DNA from: Massilia sp. W12
GTDB taxonomy: Bacteria; Pseudomonadota; Gammaproteobacteria; Burkholderiales; Burkholderiaceae_D
Direction of reading: 5' to 3'
Assembly (NCBI RefSeq): GCF_037300705.1
Contig: NZ_CP147776.1
Coordinates: 4,898,001 to 4,962,000, forward strand
Length of the DNA stretch: 64,000 nucleotides
The notes below the pieces were generated by a model, which was given only the letters and a program-made list of their open reading frames with translations, did no database searches and was not told where the DNA came from. Every line of letters starts with the position of its first letter. Position 1 is the stretch's first letter. The position numbers and the translations under genes were made by a program. Positions 26,341-36,700 of the stretch are shown here, piece by piece.

Positions 26341-26357
26341 CATCAGATCAACACTGC

Positions 26358-28034
26358 TTATTTCTTTTCGTCGCGCAATTCGCGCCGCAGAATCTTGCCC
26401 ACATTGGTCTTGGGCAGGTCTTTGCGGAATTCCACGTATTTCGGCTTTTTATAGCCGGTCAGCTGCTCTTTGCAGAAATCCATCACCTGGTCTTCGGTCA
26501 GATTCGGATCTTTTTTGACGATGAAGAGTTTGACCGCTTCGCCGGCGTTTTTGTCCGGCACGCCGACGCAAGCGCATTCCAGCACGCCCGGCATGGCCAT
26601 GACCACGTCTTCGATTTCATTCGGATAGACATTGAAGCCGGAGACCAGAATCATGTCTTTCTTGCGGTCAACGATGCGGGTGGCGCCGCTTTCGTCCATG
26701 ACGCCGATGTCGCCGGTTTTGAAGAAGCCGTCCGGGGTCATCACTTTGGCGGTTTCTTCCGGGCGCTGCCAGTAGCCGGCCATCACTTGCGGGCCACGGA
26801 TCGCAATTTCGCCGCGCTCGCCCAAGGGCACCGGTTTGCCGTCGTCGTCCAAAATCGCGATTTCGGTATTCGGAATCGGCAGGCCGATGGTGCCGTCAAA
26901 CTCGGTGGTGTCAAAGCGCACCGCAGTCGCCACCGGCGATGTCTCAGACAGGCCATAACCCTGGATGATGGGCACGCCCGTCAATTTCAACCAGCGTTCG
27001 GCGACGCTTTGCTGCACCGCCATGCCGCCGCCGTTACAGATGCGGTAGCCGGAGAAGTCAAGCTTGGCGAACTCCGGATTGTTCAACAGACCATTAAACA
27101 GGGTGTTGACCGCAGGGAACATATTCACCTTGTATTTCTTCAACTCTTTGATAAAGCCGGGCAAATCGCGCGGATTGGGAATCAAGAGGTTGCAGGCGCC
27201 AAGGCGGGCGCCCATCAGGCCGCACACGGTCAGCGCAAAAATATGGTAGAGCGGCAAGGCGCACACAATCAGCATGCCATCCGGCGGCGGCGTCCAGCCT
27301 TTCAAGGCCGGTTGGAACCAGGCTTCGTTTTGCAGGATATTCGCCAGCACATTCCGGTGCAGCAGCACCGCGCCCTTGGATACGCCTGTAGTGCCGCCGG
27401 TGTATTGCAGGAAGGCGATGTCGTCGTGGCCGATCTTGACTTCCTTCAATTGCATGCCCTTGCCTTGCAGCAAGACTTGATTGAAGCGGTAGGCGCCCGG
27501 CAGGCTGTACTCCGGCACCATTTTTTTGATCTTGCGCACCACGAAATTGACCAGCAAACCTTTCAGGCCCAGCATATCGCCCATGGTGGCGACCACTACT
27601 TTCTTGACCTGGGTTTTGGCGACGACCTGCTGCACGGTGTTGGCGAAATTTTCCACCACGAAGATGACTTCCGCGCCGCTGTCTTTCAACTGGTGTTCCA
27701 GTTCGCGCGGGGTGTAGAGAGGATTGACATTGACCACGGTGTAGCCGGCGCGCAAAACGCCGGCCATCACGACCGGGTATTGCAGAATATTCGGCATCAT
27801 GATCGCTACGCGCGCGCCCTTGGATAAGCCTTGCGCTTGCAGCCAGGCGCCGATGTGCGCCGATTTCTGGTCCAGCTCTCCGTAGGTAATCGATTTACCC
27901 ATGCAGATGAAGGCGCGCCGGTCGGCGTATTTGCGGAAAGCATCCTGCAGCAGGTGCGCCAGCGATTGGTATTGCGCTGGGTCGATTTCCGCCGGCACGC
28001 CGGGCGGATAATTCTTGAGCCAAAACTTATCCAT
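26358..28034 (-). CDS. fadD: Long-chain fatty acid-CoA ligase
   Basis: 558 residues, nearly the length of E. coli FadD (561). It activates long-chain fatty acids to acyl-CoA through an acyl-adenylate at the inner face of the membrane. Visible motifs: the ATP-binding QYTGGTTGVSKGAVLLHRN, the gate region NMFPAVNTLFNGLL, QGYGLSETSP, GEIAIRGPQVMAGYW, TGDIGVMDE, DRKKDMILVSGFNVYPNEIE (the FACS signature) and the C-terminal catalytic Lys in NVGKILRREL. I chose the start at MDKFWLKNYPPG. The longer upstream frame is not FadD-like. It is followed by a terminator and preceded, about 190 bases away, by the hydrolase-ligase fusion on the same strand. Confidence 0.95.
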   Translation of the reverse strand: MDKFWLKNYPPGVPAEIDPAQYQSLAHLLQDAFRKYADRRAFICMGKSITYGELDQKSAHIGAWLQAQGLSKGARVAIMMPNILQYPVVMAGVLRAGYTVVNVNPLYTPRELEHQLKDSGAEVIFVVENFANTVQQVVAKTQVKKVVVATMGDMLGLKGLLVNFVVRKIKKMVPEYSLPGAYRFNQVLLQGKGMQLKEVKIGHDDIAFLQYTGGTTGVSKGAVLLHRNVLANILQNEAWFQPALKGWTPPPDGMLIVCALPLYHIFALTVCGLMGARLGACNLLIPNPRDLPGFIKELKKYKVNMFPAVNTLFNGLLNNPEFAKLDFSGYRICNGGGMAVQQSVAERWLKLTGVPIIQGYGLSETSPVATAVRFDTTEFDGTIGLPIPNTEIAILDDDGKPVPLGERGEIAIRGPQVMAGYWQRPEETAKVMTPDGFFKTGDIGVMDESGATRIVDRKKDMILVSGFNVYPNEIEDVVMAMPGVLECACVGVPDKNAGEAVKLFIVKKDPNLTEDQVMDFCKEQLTGYKKPKYVEFRKDLPKTNVGKILRRELRDEKK

Positions 28035-28227
28035 CCATTCCCTCTTTTGTGTGTTGGGGCGCGTCCCGCTACGCTGCAATGAGCAGAGGCGCCCCGGCTT
28101 GGTGATGTCGTGTGATGCTAGCTGCGAGCGGGTTTGCATGCAAGCAGTTTGCGTAGAATTTCCTCTCTTGTTTTAACGAAATACCTATATTGCAGCGCAA
28201 CAAGCTGACGCCAGAGCAAGGCTGGCC

Positions 28228-30783
28228 TTAATTCTGGCGCAGCGGTAAGAGCCAGCGCGGCTCAAGCAGCACGGCCCCGCTCTCTATCTGGTAGCTGTCC
28301 GGCAATGCCGGGGCCGGCAGATTGCGCGCGCACCAGGCGCGCAATTCCTGCTCAGTCAGCCGCGCGTGGGCGCTGGCGCGCACTTCGGCGCGCAAATGCA
28401 GTACGCCCTCATCATCCGGCTGCTTGCGCACCTGGGCGAATTCGACTGCCGGATGTTCATACAACACTTCTTCAATCTGGCGCGGAAACACCCGCATGCC
28501 GCCGCGCCACACCAGATTCGCCTTGCGCTCGATGATCTGGAAAAAACCGTCATCGTCCATGCTGGCGATATCGCCGGTGGCGAACCAGCCATGTTGCAGG
28601 CGCGCCTGATATTCCGCGCTGTCATACGGCGCATCGTAGCCGGCAAACACTTGCGGGCCGCGCAGCCAGAGTTCGCCGGCTTGCTCCGGCCCCAGCTCCT
28701 GGCCGCTGTCCAAATCCAGAATGCGCGCTTCGGTGTCCGGCAGCGGCAAACCGACGGCGCCGCCGCGTCCGCGACTGGCGATCGGCATCGCCAGCGCGGC
28801 GGCGGCGCATTCCGCCAGGCCATATGCCTGCAACAGGCGGCCACGGGTGATTTTTTCAAATTTTTCCTTCACCTCGCGCGGCAGCGGTGAGCCGCTCACG
28901 GCGCACACCCGGATCGAGGCCAGGCCGTAGTCGCGCACGCGCGGGGTTTGCACCAATTGATGAATGATTTTCGGGGTGGTCGGGAAATAGGTGGGGCGTT
29001 GTTTTTGCACGCAGCGCAAGAGCTGCTCCAGATTATCGTCCGGCAACAAAATCATGCTGGCCCCGAGATACACCGCCAAATGCAGCACGCCGGTCAAACC
29101 ATACGCCGAGGCGAATGACTGCAGGGCGAGAAATCGCTCGTCGCCGGGGCGCGCTTCCGGCAGCCAGTGGCGCAGTTGCAAGGCGTTGCTGGCCAGATTG
29201 CGATGCGATAAAGGCGCCGGCAGGGCCGGCCCGGTGCTGCCCCAGGTGTACACAATCACCGCGATATCATCCAGCGCGGCGGGCGGCGGCAATTCGTTGC
29301 GACGCGCATGCAGCAAATCGGCAAAGCGGGCGAAGCGGCGTTCCGGTTGTGGCCGGTTGCGCCACAGCCACGGCAAGCGCGGATGCTGGCGGCTGAGGTA
29401 TTGCAGACGGGCGCGCGGCCCCATGTATTCATGCAGGCTGGCGAACACCACGCGCTTTAAGCCGGCGGCGCGCGCATCTTGCAGCAGCGGGCTGCGCAAT
29501 TCCAGATAGCGCTGGCTGGAGACAATCAATAACACGCTGCGGCTTTCCTGGATGCGTTTGAGCAATTGCTGCTGCTCCAGGCCGGCTTCGACCAGCACGG
29601 CAATGGCGCCGGCTTTCAAGATGCCGAAATAGGCAATCAGCCATTGCGGGCTGTTGGGCAAGGCCAGCATCACCCTTTCGCCGGGGCGGATGCGGCGCGC
29701 CAGCAAGCCATGCGCAAAACGGGTGGCCAGCCGATCCAATTCGCGCCAGCTCATATTGCGCCCATAAAAACTGAGCGCCGTGGTTTTGCCAAAGCGGCGC
29801 GCACAGGCTTCCAGCAGTTTGGGCAGCGGCGCATACGGCGGTTTGATACGGTAGGTGGTGCGCGCATCGTAAAACTTGAGCCAGGGCCGCGCTGCTTCGA
29901 GTGCGATGCGGGCAGCGCGCCGGCTTTGTTTTTGCGCCGCGCGCTGCTGCGCCGCTTGCATCGGGTCTTGCAAACCCAGCAGAAAATGGTTGATGGCGCG
30001 GTTGACCGCGTCGGGCCGCTCTACCATCACTTGATGCGCGGAAACCTGCACCACCACCTGCTGCGCGCCTGGAACCAGTTGCGCCACTGCGCGATAGGCT
30101 TCTTCGGCAAACAAAATATCGCGCTGGCCCAGGATCACCAGGGTCGGGCAGGCGATGGCGCGCAGGTAATCGCTGCCGTCCCAGTCGCGCAGGGCGTTGC
30201 GGTTTTGCAAATACACCACATGCGAAGGCGGATACAGGCGCGCGGCGTTGAATATGGTGGCTTGCAGCAGGCTGCGCGCACTGTCCAGCAACCAGGGCGG
30301 GGCGCGCAACAGCAAGCGCCCGGCCAGACGCAGCTTGAAGCGCACCGCCGAGGCGATAATCACCAGCGCTTGCACCCGCTGCGGATGGCGCTGGATGAAG
30401 TAAGAACTGAGGGCGCCTCCAAAAGAGTGGCAGATCAAGGTGAATTGCTGCGGCGCGCGCAAGACTTCGAGCGCGGCTTCGATGTCCGCCACCAATTCGG
30501 CCACATCGTAGCGCGCGCCTTCGGCTTCGTCTGGCGCGTCGGTATAGCCATGGCCGCGCAGATCCAGGGCCAGCACGCGGTAATCTTCCTGAAATTGCTC
30601 CAGCTGAAAATGCCAATATGCGGCGCGGCCGCCGAAGCCGTGAATGAAAACCATGGTCGGCGCACTGTATTTGTCGCCGCTGGCCGGGCCGGCTTCGACC
30701 ACGCTCATTTCCAGGGGACGCGACGGCCCCAGCCGGTCGGGCAGGCTGATGGTGTAACGGTGCAGGTCAACGTCGAAGCTCAT
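28228..30783 (-). CDS. Alpha/beta-hydrolase fused to a degenerate AMP-dependent ligase
   Basis: An 851-residue two-domain protein, start MSFDVDLHRY chosen at the first in-frame ATG of the hydrolase fold. Residues ~1-275 are an alpha/beta hydrolase: HGFGG oxyanion loop (49-53), nucleophile Ser120 in CHSFGG (the first Gly of GxSxG is Cys), Asp222 in LGQRDILF and His250 in VSAHQVMVE. Residues ~315-851 are an acyl-CoA synthetase-like ligase (LLEACARRFGKTTALSFYG, AYGLAECAAAALAMP, GELWLRGPQVFAGYD, TGDIASMDDDGF, RKANLVWRGGMRVFPRQIEE). The ATP-binding A3 loop is VYTWGSTGPALPAPLSH, not YTSGTTGxPKG, and the C-terminus lacks the GKxxR catalytic Lys. Ligase activity is doubtful. The domain order recalls OleBC fusions of olefin synthesis, but no oleA or oleD is nearby. 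Confidence 0.88.
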   Translation of the reverse strand: MSFDVDLHRYTISLPDRLGPSRPLEMSVVEAGPASGDKYSAPTMVFIHGFGGRAAYWHFQLEQFQEDYRVLALDLRGHGYTDAPDEAEGARYDVAELVADIEAALEVLRAPQQFTLICHSFGGALSSYFIQRHPQRVQALVIIASAVRFKLRLAGRLLLRAPPWLLDSARSLLQATIFNAARLYPPSHVVYLQNRNALRDWDGSDYLRAIACPTLVILGQRDILFAEEAYRAVAQLVPGAQQVVVQVSAHQVMVERPDAVNRAINHFLLGLQDPMQAAQQRAAQKQSRRAARIALEAARPWLKFYDARTTYRIKPPYAPLPKLLEACARRFGKTTALSFYGRNMSWRELDRLATRFAHGLLARRIRPGERVMLALPNSPQWLIAYFGILKAGAIAVLVEAGLEQQQLLKRIQESRSVLLIVSSQRYLELRSPLLQDARAAGLKRVVFASLHEYMGPRARLQYLSRQHPRLPWLWRNRPQPERRFARFADLLHARRNELPPPAALDDIAVIVYTWGSTGPALPAPLSHRNLASNALQLRHWLPEARPGDERFLALQSFASAYGLTGVLHLAVYLGASMILLPDDNLEQLLRCVQKQRPTYFPTTPKIIHQLVQTPRVRDYGLASIRVCAVSGSPLPREVKEKFEKITRGRLLQAYGLAECAAAALAMPIASRGRGGAVGLPLPDTEARILDLDSGQELGPEQAGELWLRGPQVFAGYDAPYDSAEYQARLQHGWFATGDIASMDDDGFFQIIERKANLVWRGGMRVFPRQIEEVLYEHPAVEFAQVRKQPDDEGVLHLRAEVRASAHARLTEQELRAWCARNLPAPALPDSYQIESGAVLLEPRWLLPLRQN

Positions 30784-30932
30784 GCGCCAATTGTAGCTTG
30801 CAGCATGCCGCGATGGCTTAGCGCTGCGCATACGAAAGTGCTTGTCAGCGCCAACGCATACGGGCAGAATGCTCGGTTGCTTTCGGCCCCTGCGCCGCCA
30901 CCTTTTCCGCCATTCTGCTGGAGTATATTCAG

Positions 30933-31901
30933 ATGCCTTACCGATTCCGCAATCCAAAACGACTGATGCAATTCACATGCAGCGCTGTGGCGCTGGCTGC
31001 GCTTGGCGCCTGCGGCGGTGGCGACGGCAGCTGGGGCAGCGGCAAGGGCGAAGCCCCTGCCAGCGGCCAGCTCAGCATCACCGTCGCCAACCAATTGCAA
31101 GTGGCCGGGCAAGTGCTGCGTGCGGCGAATGGCCTGGCCCTGAACGATGGCCTGGAGCCGGGCACAGTGCGCCGCACCCATCCCAACGATTTGCTGCAAA
31201 AAGTGTTTGAAGCCATCAATACCGAAGTCCCCAAACGCGAAGGCACAAGCTATTCCTTCAGCGTGGCTTGCGGCAGTGACGCCGCCGCCGGCGCGGTGAA
31301 TGTGGCGGTGACGCTGAAAACCGCCAAAGTTCTGGCCGCCGGCGACAATGCGCAAGTGACGGTGCAAACCTGTCAGCTGAACCAGGTATGGTTTGGCGGC
31401 GCAGCCAAAATTGAATACACCGCGAATGTGAACGGCGAATTCAATGCGGTGTTCAGCAATTTCGCCCTGCAGGAAGGGACGGAAAAATTCATTCTGAATG
31501 GCGACAGCCTGATCGCCAAAGCGGGCGACGCCTATTTGAACACCGGCAAACGCCTGGTGCTGGCGCGTTACAGCAATAATGTGCTGATCGACGAAAAAGA
31601 ATTGACCGAATACACCTTGCGCAGCGGCAATAAGAGCTTTGGCCTGGGCGGCAAATTCCTGTATAAGGGCGCCAAACCCGGCAACTTCCAGGCTGAGATC
31701 AATAACGCCAGCATTTTCATTGCCTCGGACAAATATCCGGTGCTTGGCCGCTTGACGGTTCTGGGCAGCAGTTACAGCATGCTGGCGCTGGCGCCGCTGG
31801 GCACGAATGCGATGCGAATCGATTTCACCGATCAAAAAGACGGCAAAATCACCAACAGCCAGAACAGCACTTACGAAGACGTGCAAAAAGCGCTGAATTG
31901 A
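30933..31901 (+). CDS. Lipoprotein of unknown function, tandem paralogue A
   Basis: 322 residues. The N-terminus is a lipoprotein signal: basic head (RFRNPKRL), hydrophobic core (SAVALAALG) and lipobox LGAC followed by GGG, so it is probably anchored in a membrane facing the periplasm. The mature part is mostly beta-strand with a shared block FSNFALQEGTEKFILNGDS and C-terminal DFTDQKDGKIT. These align with the next gene, so the two are paralogues. Asp at +2 after the lipobox Cys is absent, which fits outer-membrane sorting. I do not recognise a family. A ribosome site (GGAG) lies about ten bases upstream. The 5' neighbour is divergent. Confidence 0.8.
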   Translation: MPYRFRNPKRLMQFTCSAVALAALGACGGGDGSWGSGKGEAPASGQLSITVANQLQVAGQVLRAANGLALNDGLEPGTVRRTHPNDLLQKVFEAINTEVPKREGTSYSFSVACGSDAAAGAVNVAVTLKTAKVLAAGDNAQVTVQTCQLNQVWFGGAAKIEYTANVNGEFNAVFSNFALQEGTEKFILNGDSLIAKAGDAYLNTGKRLVLARYSNNVLIDEKELTEYTLRSGNKSFGLGGKFLYKGAKPGNFQAEINNASIFIASDKYPVLGRLTVLGSSYSMLALAPLGTNAMRIDFTDQKDGKITNSQNSTYEDVQKALN

Positions 31902-32028
31902 TGCTGCCGGGGCGGCGCCCTGCCGCCCGGCTTTATTTCATCATTCGTCAGATATTGCGCTGCAAGTCAGGATAAAATTCACGCTTCAGATTGCAAGTTT
32001 CAACCCCTCCCACTACTGGAGATTATCG

Positions 32029-32985
32029 ATGCGAATGATGAATATGAATGCCAAGCATTTGGGCGGTATGTTGCTGCTGGGTCTGCTGAGCGCCTGTGGC
32101 GGCGGCGGCAGTGGTGCGGGAAGCCCTGCTCCGGTCACGCCTCCAGTCCAGTCAACGCCGATCAGCAGCAGCAATTTCATGCAAGTCGCGGCGCAAGCAT
32201 ATAACAGCGGCGATGCGCTGAGCGGCCAAGGCGGCAGCGGCAGTAACAGCGGCGGCGGCGCCAGCATGAATTTGAACAGTAAAGTCGGCGATATCTACAA
32301 CGCCGTGAAGAATGGCGCAGCGTCGCTGCCGGATCTGAATAACCGCATGACCGATAATTGCCGCGATGGCGGCACGATTGATTTGAACATCCGCCTCAAC
32401 GCCAGCCGCAGTCTGGCTGCCGGCGCGCAGATTGATTTGACCGCCAGCAATTGCATCGACAGCGGGGTCAAATTTGACGGCGGCGCCAGCATGAGCATCG
32501 CCGCCGGCAGCAACAGCTTTGAATATGGTTTGAATTTCCAGAATTTCAGCCTCAGCAGCGCGACAGAGCGCTTTGTCTTGAATGGCGATGGCAAATTCAG
32601 CAGCGTGGGCGGAAAAGTGGTGCAAAGCGGCAGCGCCATGTATATCGCTTACTACAAAAACGGCGCGCTGGTGACTGAACGCAGCCTGAGCAATTACAGC
32701 ATGAGCAATGGCAACAGCGGCTATCAGATCAGCGGCGTAATGCAATTCAAAAACCAGGCCCTGGGTACGATTCCGGTGACGGTCAGCACCGAAGCGCCGT
32801 TCACGCCCGGCCCGCAAGGGTTCCCGATCAGCGGCAAGATGGTGATCAGCGGCAGCGGCAACACGAAAATCACGCTGACGCCGACCGGCAATCAATCGGT
32901 CAAAGTGGATTTCAGCGATAAGCCGGACGGCTCGATCACACTGACGCAAACCGTCACCTTTGACCAGCTCAAAGCGATGCAATAA
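32029..32985 (+). CDS. Lipoprotein of unknown function, tandem paralogue B
   Basis: 318 residues with signal MNAKHLGGMLLLGLLSAC and lipobox LSAC followed by a Gly run and a Ser/Gly/Pro-rich linker. The mature domain aligns with paralogue A: FQNFSLSSATERFVLNGDG against FSNFALQEGTEKFILNGDS, and DFSDKPDGSIT against DFTDQKDGKIT near the C-terminus. Two Cys (DNCRDG, SNCIDS) could form a disulfide. The Ser/Gly-rich linker after the Cys suggests a flexible tether to the outer membrane. The start has GGAG upstream and a clear terminator follows the stop. Function is unknown. Confidence 0.8.
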   Translation: MRMMNMNAKHLGGMLLLGLLSACGGGGSGAGSPAPVTPPVQSTPISSSNFMQVAAQAYNSGDALSGQGGSGSNSGGGASMNLNSKVGDIYNAVKNGAASLPDLNNRMTDNCRDGGTIDLNIRLNASRSLAAGAQIDLTASNCIDSGVKFDGGASMSIAAGSNSFEYGLNFQNFSLSSATERFVLNGDGKFSSVGGKVVQSGSAMYIAYYKNGALVTERSLSNYSMSNGNSGYQISGVMQFKNQALGTIPVTVSTEAPFTPGPQGFPISGKMVISGSGNTKITLTPTGNQSVKVDFSDKPDGSITLTQTVTFDQLKAMQ

Positions 32986-33012
32986 ACGCACGCGACGGTT
33001 TTTTTTCATCAA

Positions 33013-33037
33013 GCCGGCAAACATTGCCGGCTTTTTT
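33013..33037 (+). terminator. Rho-independent terminator after the lipoprotein pair
   Basis: GCCGGCAA (33013-33020) and TTGCCGGC (33024-33031) pair perfectly and are followed by six T. Confidence 0.85.
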
Positions 33038-33750
33038 ACGTCCATCGCTTCCAGCATTTCTTGTGACTGTTCAGTCTTCACAAAGATGGACGAAGCAGAT
33101 TCCGTTCGCCCTGAACCTGTCGAAGGGCATGGTTGATCATGGTTCGACAAGCTCACCACGAACGGCAAAACCGTGGTTCGACAAGCACACCACGAACGGC
33201 AAAACCATGGTTCGACAAGCACACCACGAACGGCAAAACCGTGGTTCAACCAGCTCCACGCAATGAAGCTGCGCCCCGCTTGGCATACAAGACCGAATTG
33301 TTAGCGCAGCGGCTGAATAGATACCATTTCTTTATTTTGCAGCGCAGCAGACCACTTCCCGATTTGCCCCATTCACCGCACGCCGCCCTGCCCTGCGCCG
33401 CCTTGCTGCGGCCTGAGCCGGAACCCTGCAGACCAGTTGGCCGAACCGCAATGCTGAGACGCTGCGGCGTGCAGCGCGCCGGATTGCCGCACCGGCGCCC
33501 AGGCTATGCGCGCGGCCCGCACAAATTTTCACTGCAAAAACCCTTGTATAGACAAGGGAAAATTCGATAAACAGCAGATTTCTCCGTGGCTTGTTTCCCT
33601 CTGCGGCAGTGTGGTTTTACTCTGGCACCATTTTTTCCTCTGTGCATTTTCCCATGTTTTTATTTTACTCCGACCCTAATTTAGAGGATTGTGAATTTTT
33701 CCGCACTGCACTAATCTTTTCCCACTACCAACACGCAGCGGAGAGCCACG
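33038..33750. other. Gene-free stretch upstream of gltB
   Basis: About 710 bases without a convincing gene. They contain a 34-bp tandem repeat (33138-33256), a small hairpin CCCTTGT/ACAAGGG (33541-33558) and the gltB leader. The leader ends in a GGAGAG ribosome site before ATG 33751. A TGGCAC box at 33623 is discussed under rejected items. Confidence 0.65.
33138..33256. repeat. 34-bp tandem repeat (3.5 copies) of the TTCGACAAGC family
   Basis: Units at 33138-33171, 33172-33205 and 33206-33239, plus a partial unit to 33256. Each contains TGGTTCGACAAGC, CACCACGAACGGCAAAAC. Just upstream is TTCGCCCTGAACCTGTCGAA, the other arm of the same repeat class that is common in Burkholderiales intergenic DNA. 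Unit starts alternate CAT and CGT. Confidence 0.9.
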
Positions 33751-36700
33751 ATGAATGCCCAAGGTTTGTACCACCCTTCCAACGAACATGACGCCTGCGG
33801 CGTCGGCTTCATTGCCCATATCAAGGGTAATAAAAGCCATGCGGTGATCGAACAAGGCTTGCAGATTCTGAAAAATCTGGATCATCGGGGAGCAGTGGGC
33901 GCAGATAAATTGATGGGCGACGGGGCCGGCATTTTGATTCAAGTGCCGGATCAGTTTTACCGCGATGAAATGGCAAAACAAGGCGTGGAATTGCCGCCGC
34001 CGGGCGAATATGGCGTCGGCATGGTGTTTTTGCCAAAGGAAAACGCTTCGCGCATCGCCTGCGAACAGGAAATCGAGCGCGCGGTGCGCATCGAAGGCCA
34101 GGTGGTGCTGGGCTGGCGCAATGTGCCGGTGGATACAGAAATGCCGATGTCGCCCGAAGTGCGCCAGCGCGAGCCGGTGATCCGCCAGATTTTCATTGGC
34201 CGTGGCCCGGACATCATGGTGACTGACGCGCTGGAGCGCAAACTGTATGTGATCCGCAAATCTTCCGGCCACGCGATTCAGGCGCTGAAGCTGGCGCACG
34301 GCAAAGAATTCTTCGTGCCCTCGATGTCCGCGCGCACCGTGGTGTACAAAGGCTTGCTGCTGGCTGATCAGGTGGGCCTGTATTACAAAGATCTGCAAGA
34401 CCCGCGCTGTATTTCCGCGCTGGCGCTGGTGCATCAACGTTTTTCCACCAACACCTTCCCGGAATGGCCGCTGGCCCACCCCTACCGCCTGATTGCGCAC
34501 AATGGCGAAATCAATACCGTCAAAGGCAATTTCAACTGGATGCGCGCGCGTGAAGGCTTGATCAAATCGGCGGTGTTTGGCGACGATTTGCAAAAGCTGT
34601 TCCCGCTGATTTATGAAGGCCAGTCCGACACCGCCTGCTTTGACAATGTGCTGGAGCTGCTGGTGATGAGCGGCTATCCGCTGGCGCAGGCAATGATGAT
34701 GATGATCCCGGAAGCCTGGGAAAACCACAGCCTGATGGACGACAACCGGCGCGCCTTCTATGAATACCATGCGGCGATGATGGAGCCGTGGGACGGCCCG
34801 GCGGCGATGGCCTTCACCGATGGCCGCCACATCGGCGGCACGCTGGACCGCAATGGCTTGCGCCCGGCGCGCTATATCGTCACTGATGACGATATGGTGG
34901 TGATGGCCTCGGAAGCCGGCGTATTGCCGATTCCTGAATCCAAAATCATCAAGAAATGGCGTTTGCAACCGGGCAAAATGTTCCTCATCGACCTGGAGGC
35001 TGGCCGCATCATTGATGACAAAGAATTGAAAGACATGTACGCCAACGCCAAGCCCTATAAAGCTTGGATCAATTCGGTGCGCATCAGCCTGCAGGATTTG
35101 AAATTGCAGGATTCCAAAGTCAGCCTGCGTCCGGGACATACGAAAAACGGCGGTGAAATGCCGCAGGAAAACCTGCTGGATTTGCAGCAGGCCTTTGGCT
35201 ACACCCAGGAAGACATCAAATTTGTACTGTCGCCGATGGCGCAAAACGCTGAGGAGGCAACCGGCTCGATGGGCAATGATTCGCCGCTGGCGGTGATGTC
35301 GAACAAGCTCAAGCCGCTGTATTCCTATTTCCGCCAGTTGTTTGCGCAAGTCACCAATCCGCCGATTGATCCGATCCGCGAAGCGCTGGTGATGTCGCTG
35401 GTTTCCTTCATCGGGCCAAAGCCGAATTTGCTGGACACGAATAACATCAACCCGCCGATGCGGCTGGAAGTGAAACAGCCGGTGCTGGATGAAACCGATA
35501 TGCTGCGCCTGTATAACATCGGCGCGCACACTGGCGGCAAGTTCAAATCTTATCTCTTGAATATCTGCTACCCGCTGGCCTGGGGCCGCGCCGGAATTGA
35601 AGCCTGCATCGCCTCGCTGTGCGCGGAAGCGGTGGATGCCGTGAAATCGGGACATAACATCCTCATCGTGTCAGACCGTGCGATCAATGCGCAGCAAGTG
35701 GCGATTCCGGCCCTGCTGGCGACTTCTGCGATTCATCAGCATTTGGTGGCGCGCGGTTTGCGCGCAGCCACCGGGCTGGTGGTGGAAACCGGTTCGGCGC
35801 GCGAGTGCCATCACTTCGCCCTGTTGGCCGGCTATGGCGCGGAAGCTGTGCACCCGTATTTGACTCTGCAAACCCTGCGCGATATTGCGCCCGGTCTGGC
35901 TGGCGGCTTGAGCCCGGATAAGGCAGTGGCGAATTACACCAAGGCGATTGGCAAGGGCTTGATGAAGGTGATGTCGAAAATGGGCATCTCCACCTATATG
36001 TCATATTGCGGCGCGCAGATTTTTGAAGCAGTTGGCCTGAATACGGATTTCGTCGCCAAGTATTTCAAGGGCACGGCCTCGAACGTCGGCGGGATCGGCA
36101 TCTTTGAAGTGGCGGAAGAGGCATTGCGCCTGCACCAGGCCGCGTTCGGCAGCGATCCGCTGTTGCAAGATCAGCTCGACGCCGGCGGCGAATACGCCTT
36201 CCGCACCCGTGGCGAACATCATTTATGGACGCCGGACGCGATTGCCAAGCTGCAGCATTCGACCCGCAGCAACAGCTACGCCACGTATAAGGAATTTGCG
36301 CAATTGATCAATGACCAGAGCCGCCGCCATCTGACGCTGCGCGGTCTGTTTGAATTCAAAATCGACCCCAGCCGCGCGATTGCGCTGGATCAGGTTGAAC
36401 CGGCCAGAGAAATCGTTAAGCGCTTCGCCACCGGCGCTATGTCGCTCGGTTCGATTTCGACCGAAGCCCACGCTACGCTGGCGGTGGCGATGAACCGCAT
36501 CGGCGGCAAGTCGAATACCGGCGAAGGCGGCGAAGATCCGGCCCGCTATATGCCGGAATTCAAGGGCATCGCGATTAAAAAAGGCGACACCCTGGCCTCG
36601 GTGCTGGGCCAGGAACAGGTGGCGTCTGACTATGCGCTGGAAGATGGCGATTCGCTGCGTTCGCGCATCAAGCAAGTGGCCTCGGCCCGTTTCGGCGTGA

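Larger units (their letters stand above)
25895..26357. other. Gene-free stretch with two REP-like repeats and a terminator
   Basis: These 463 bases between convergent genes hold two more REP-like elements (25985-26063 and 26174-26250) and the fadD-side terminator (26314-26340). I see no coding region. Confidence 0.7.

Noticed and set aside
26337-27827. Plus-strand open frame opposite fadD
   Set aside because: Antisense shadow. FadD motifs are complete on the other strand.
33138-33256. 34-bp repeats considered as a CRISPR array
   Set aside because: Units abut directly with no spacers, and no cas genes are nearby.
33623-33638. Sigma54-like TGGCAC box before gltB
   Set aside because: The -12 part reads TTTCC, not TTGCA, and the GC dinucleotide is missing, so the match is too weak.
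33676-35655. Minus-strand open frame opposite gltB
   Set aside because: Antisense shadow. gltB is certain from its catalytic Cys and FeS motifs.
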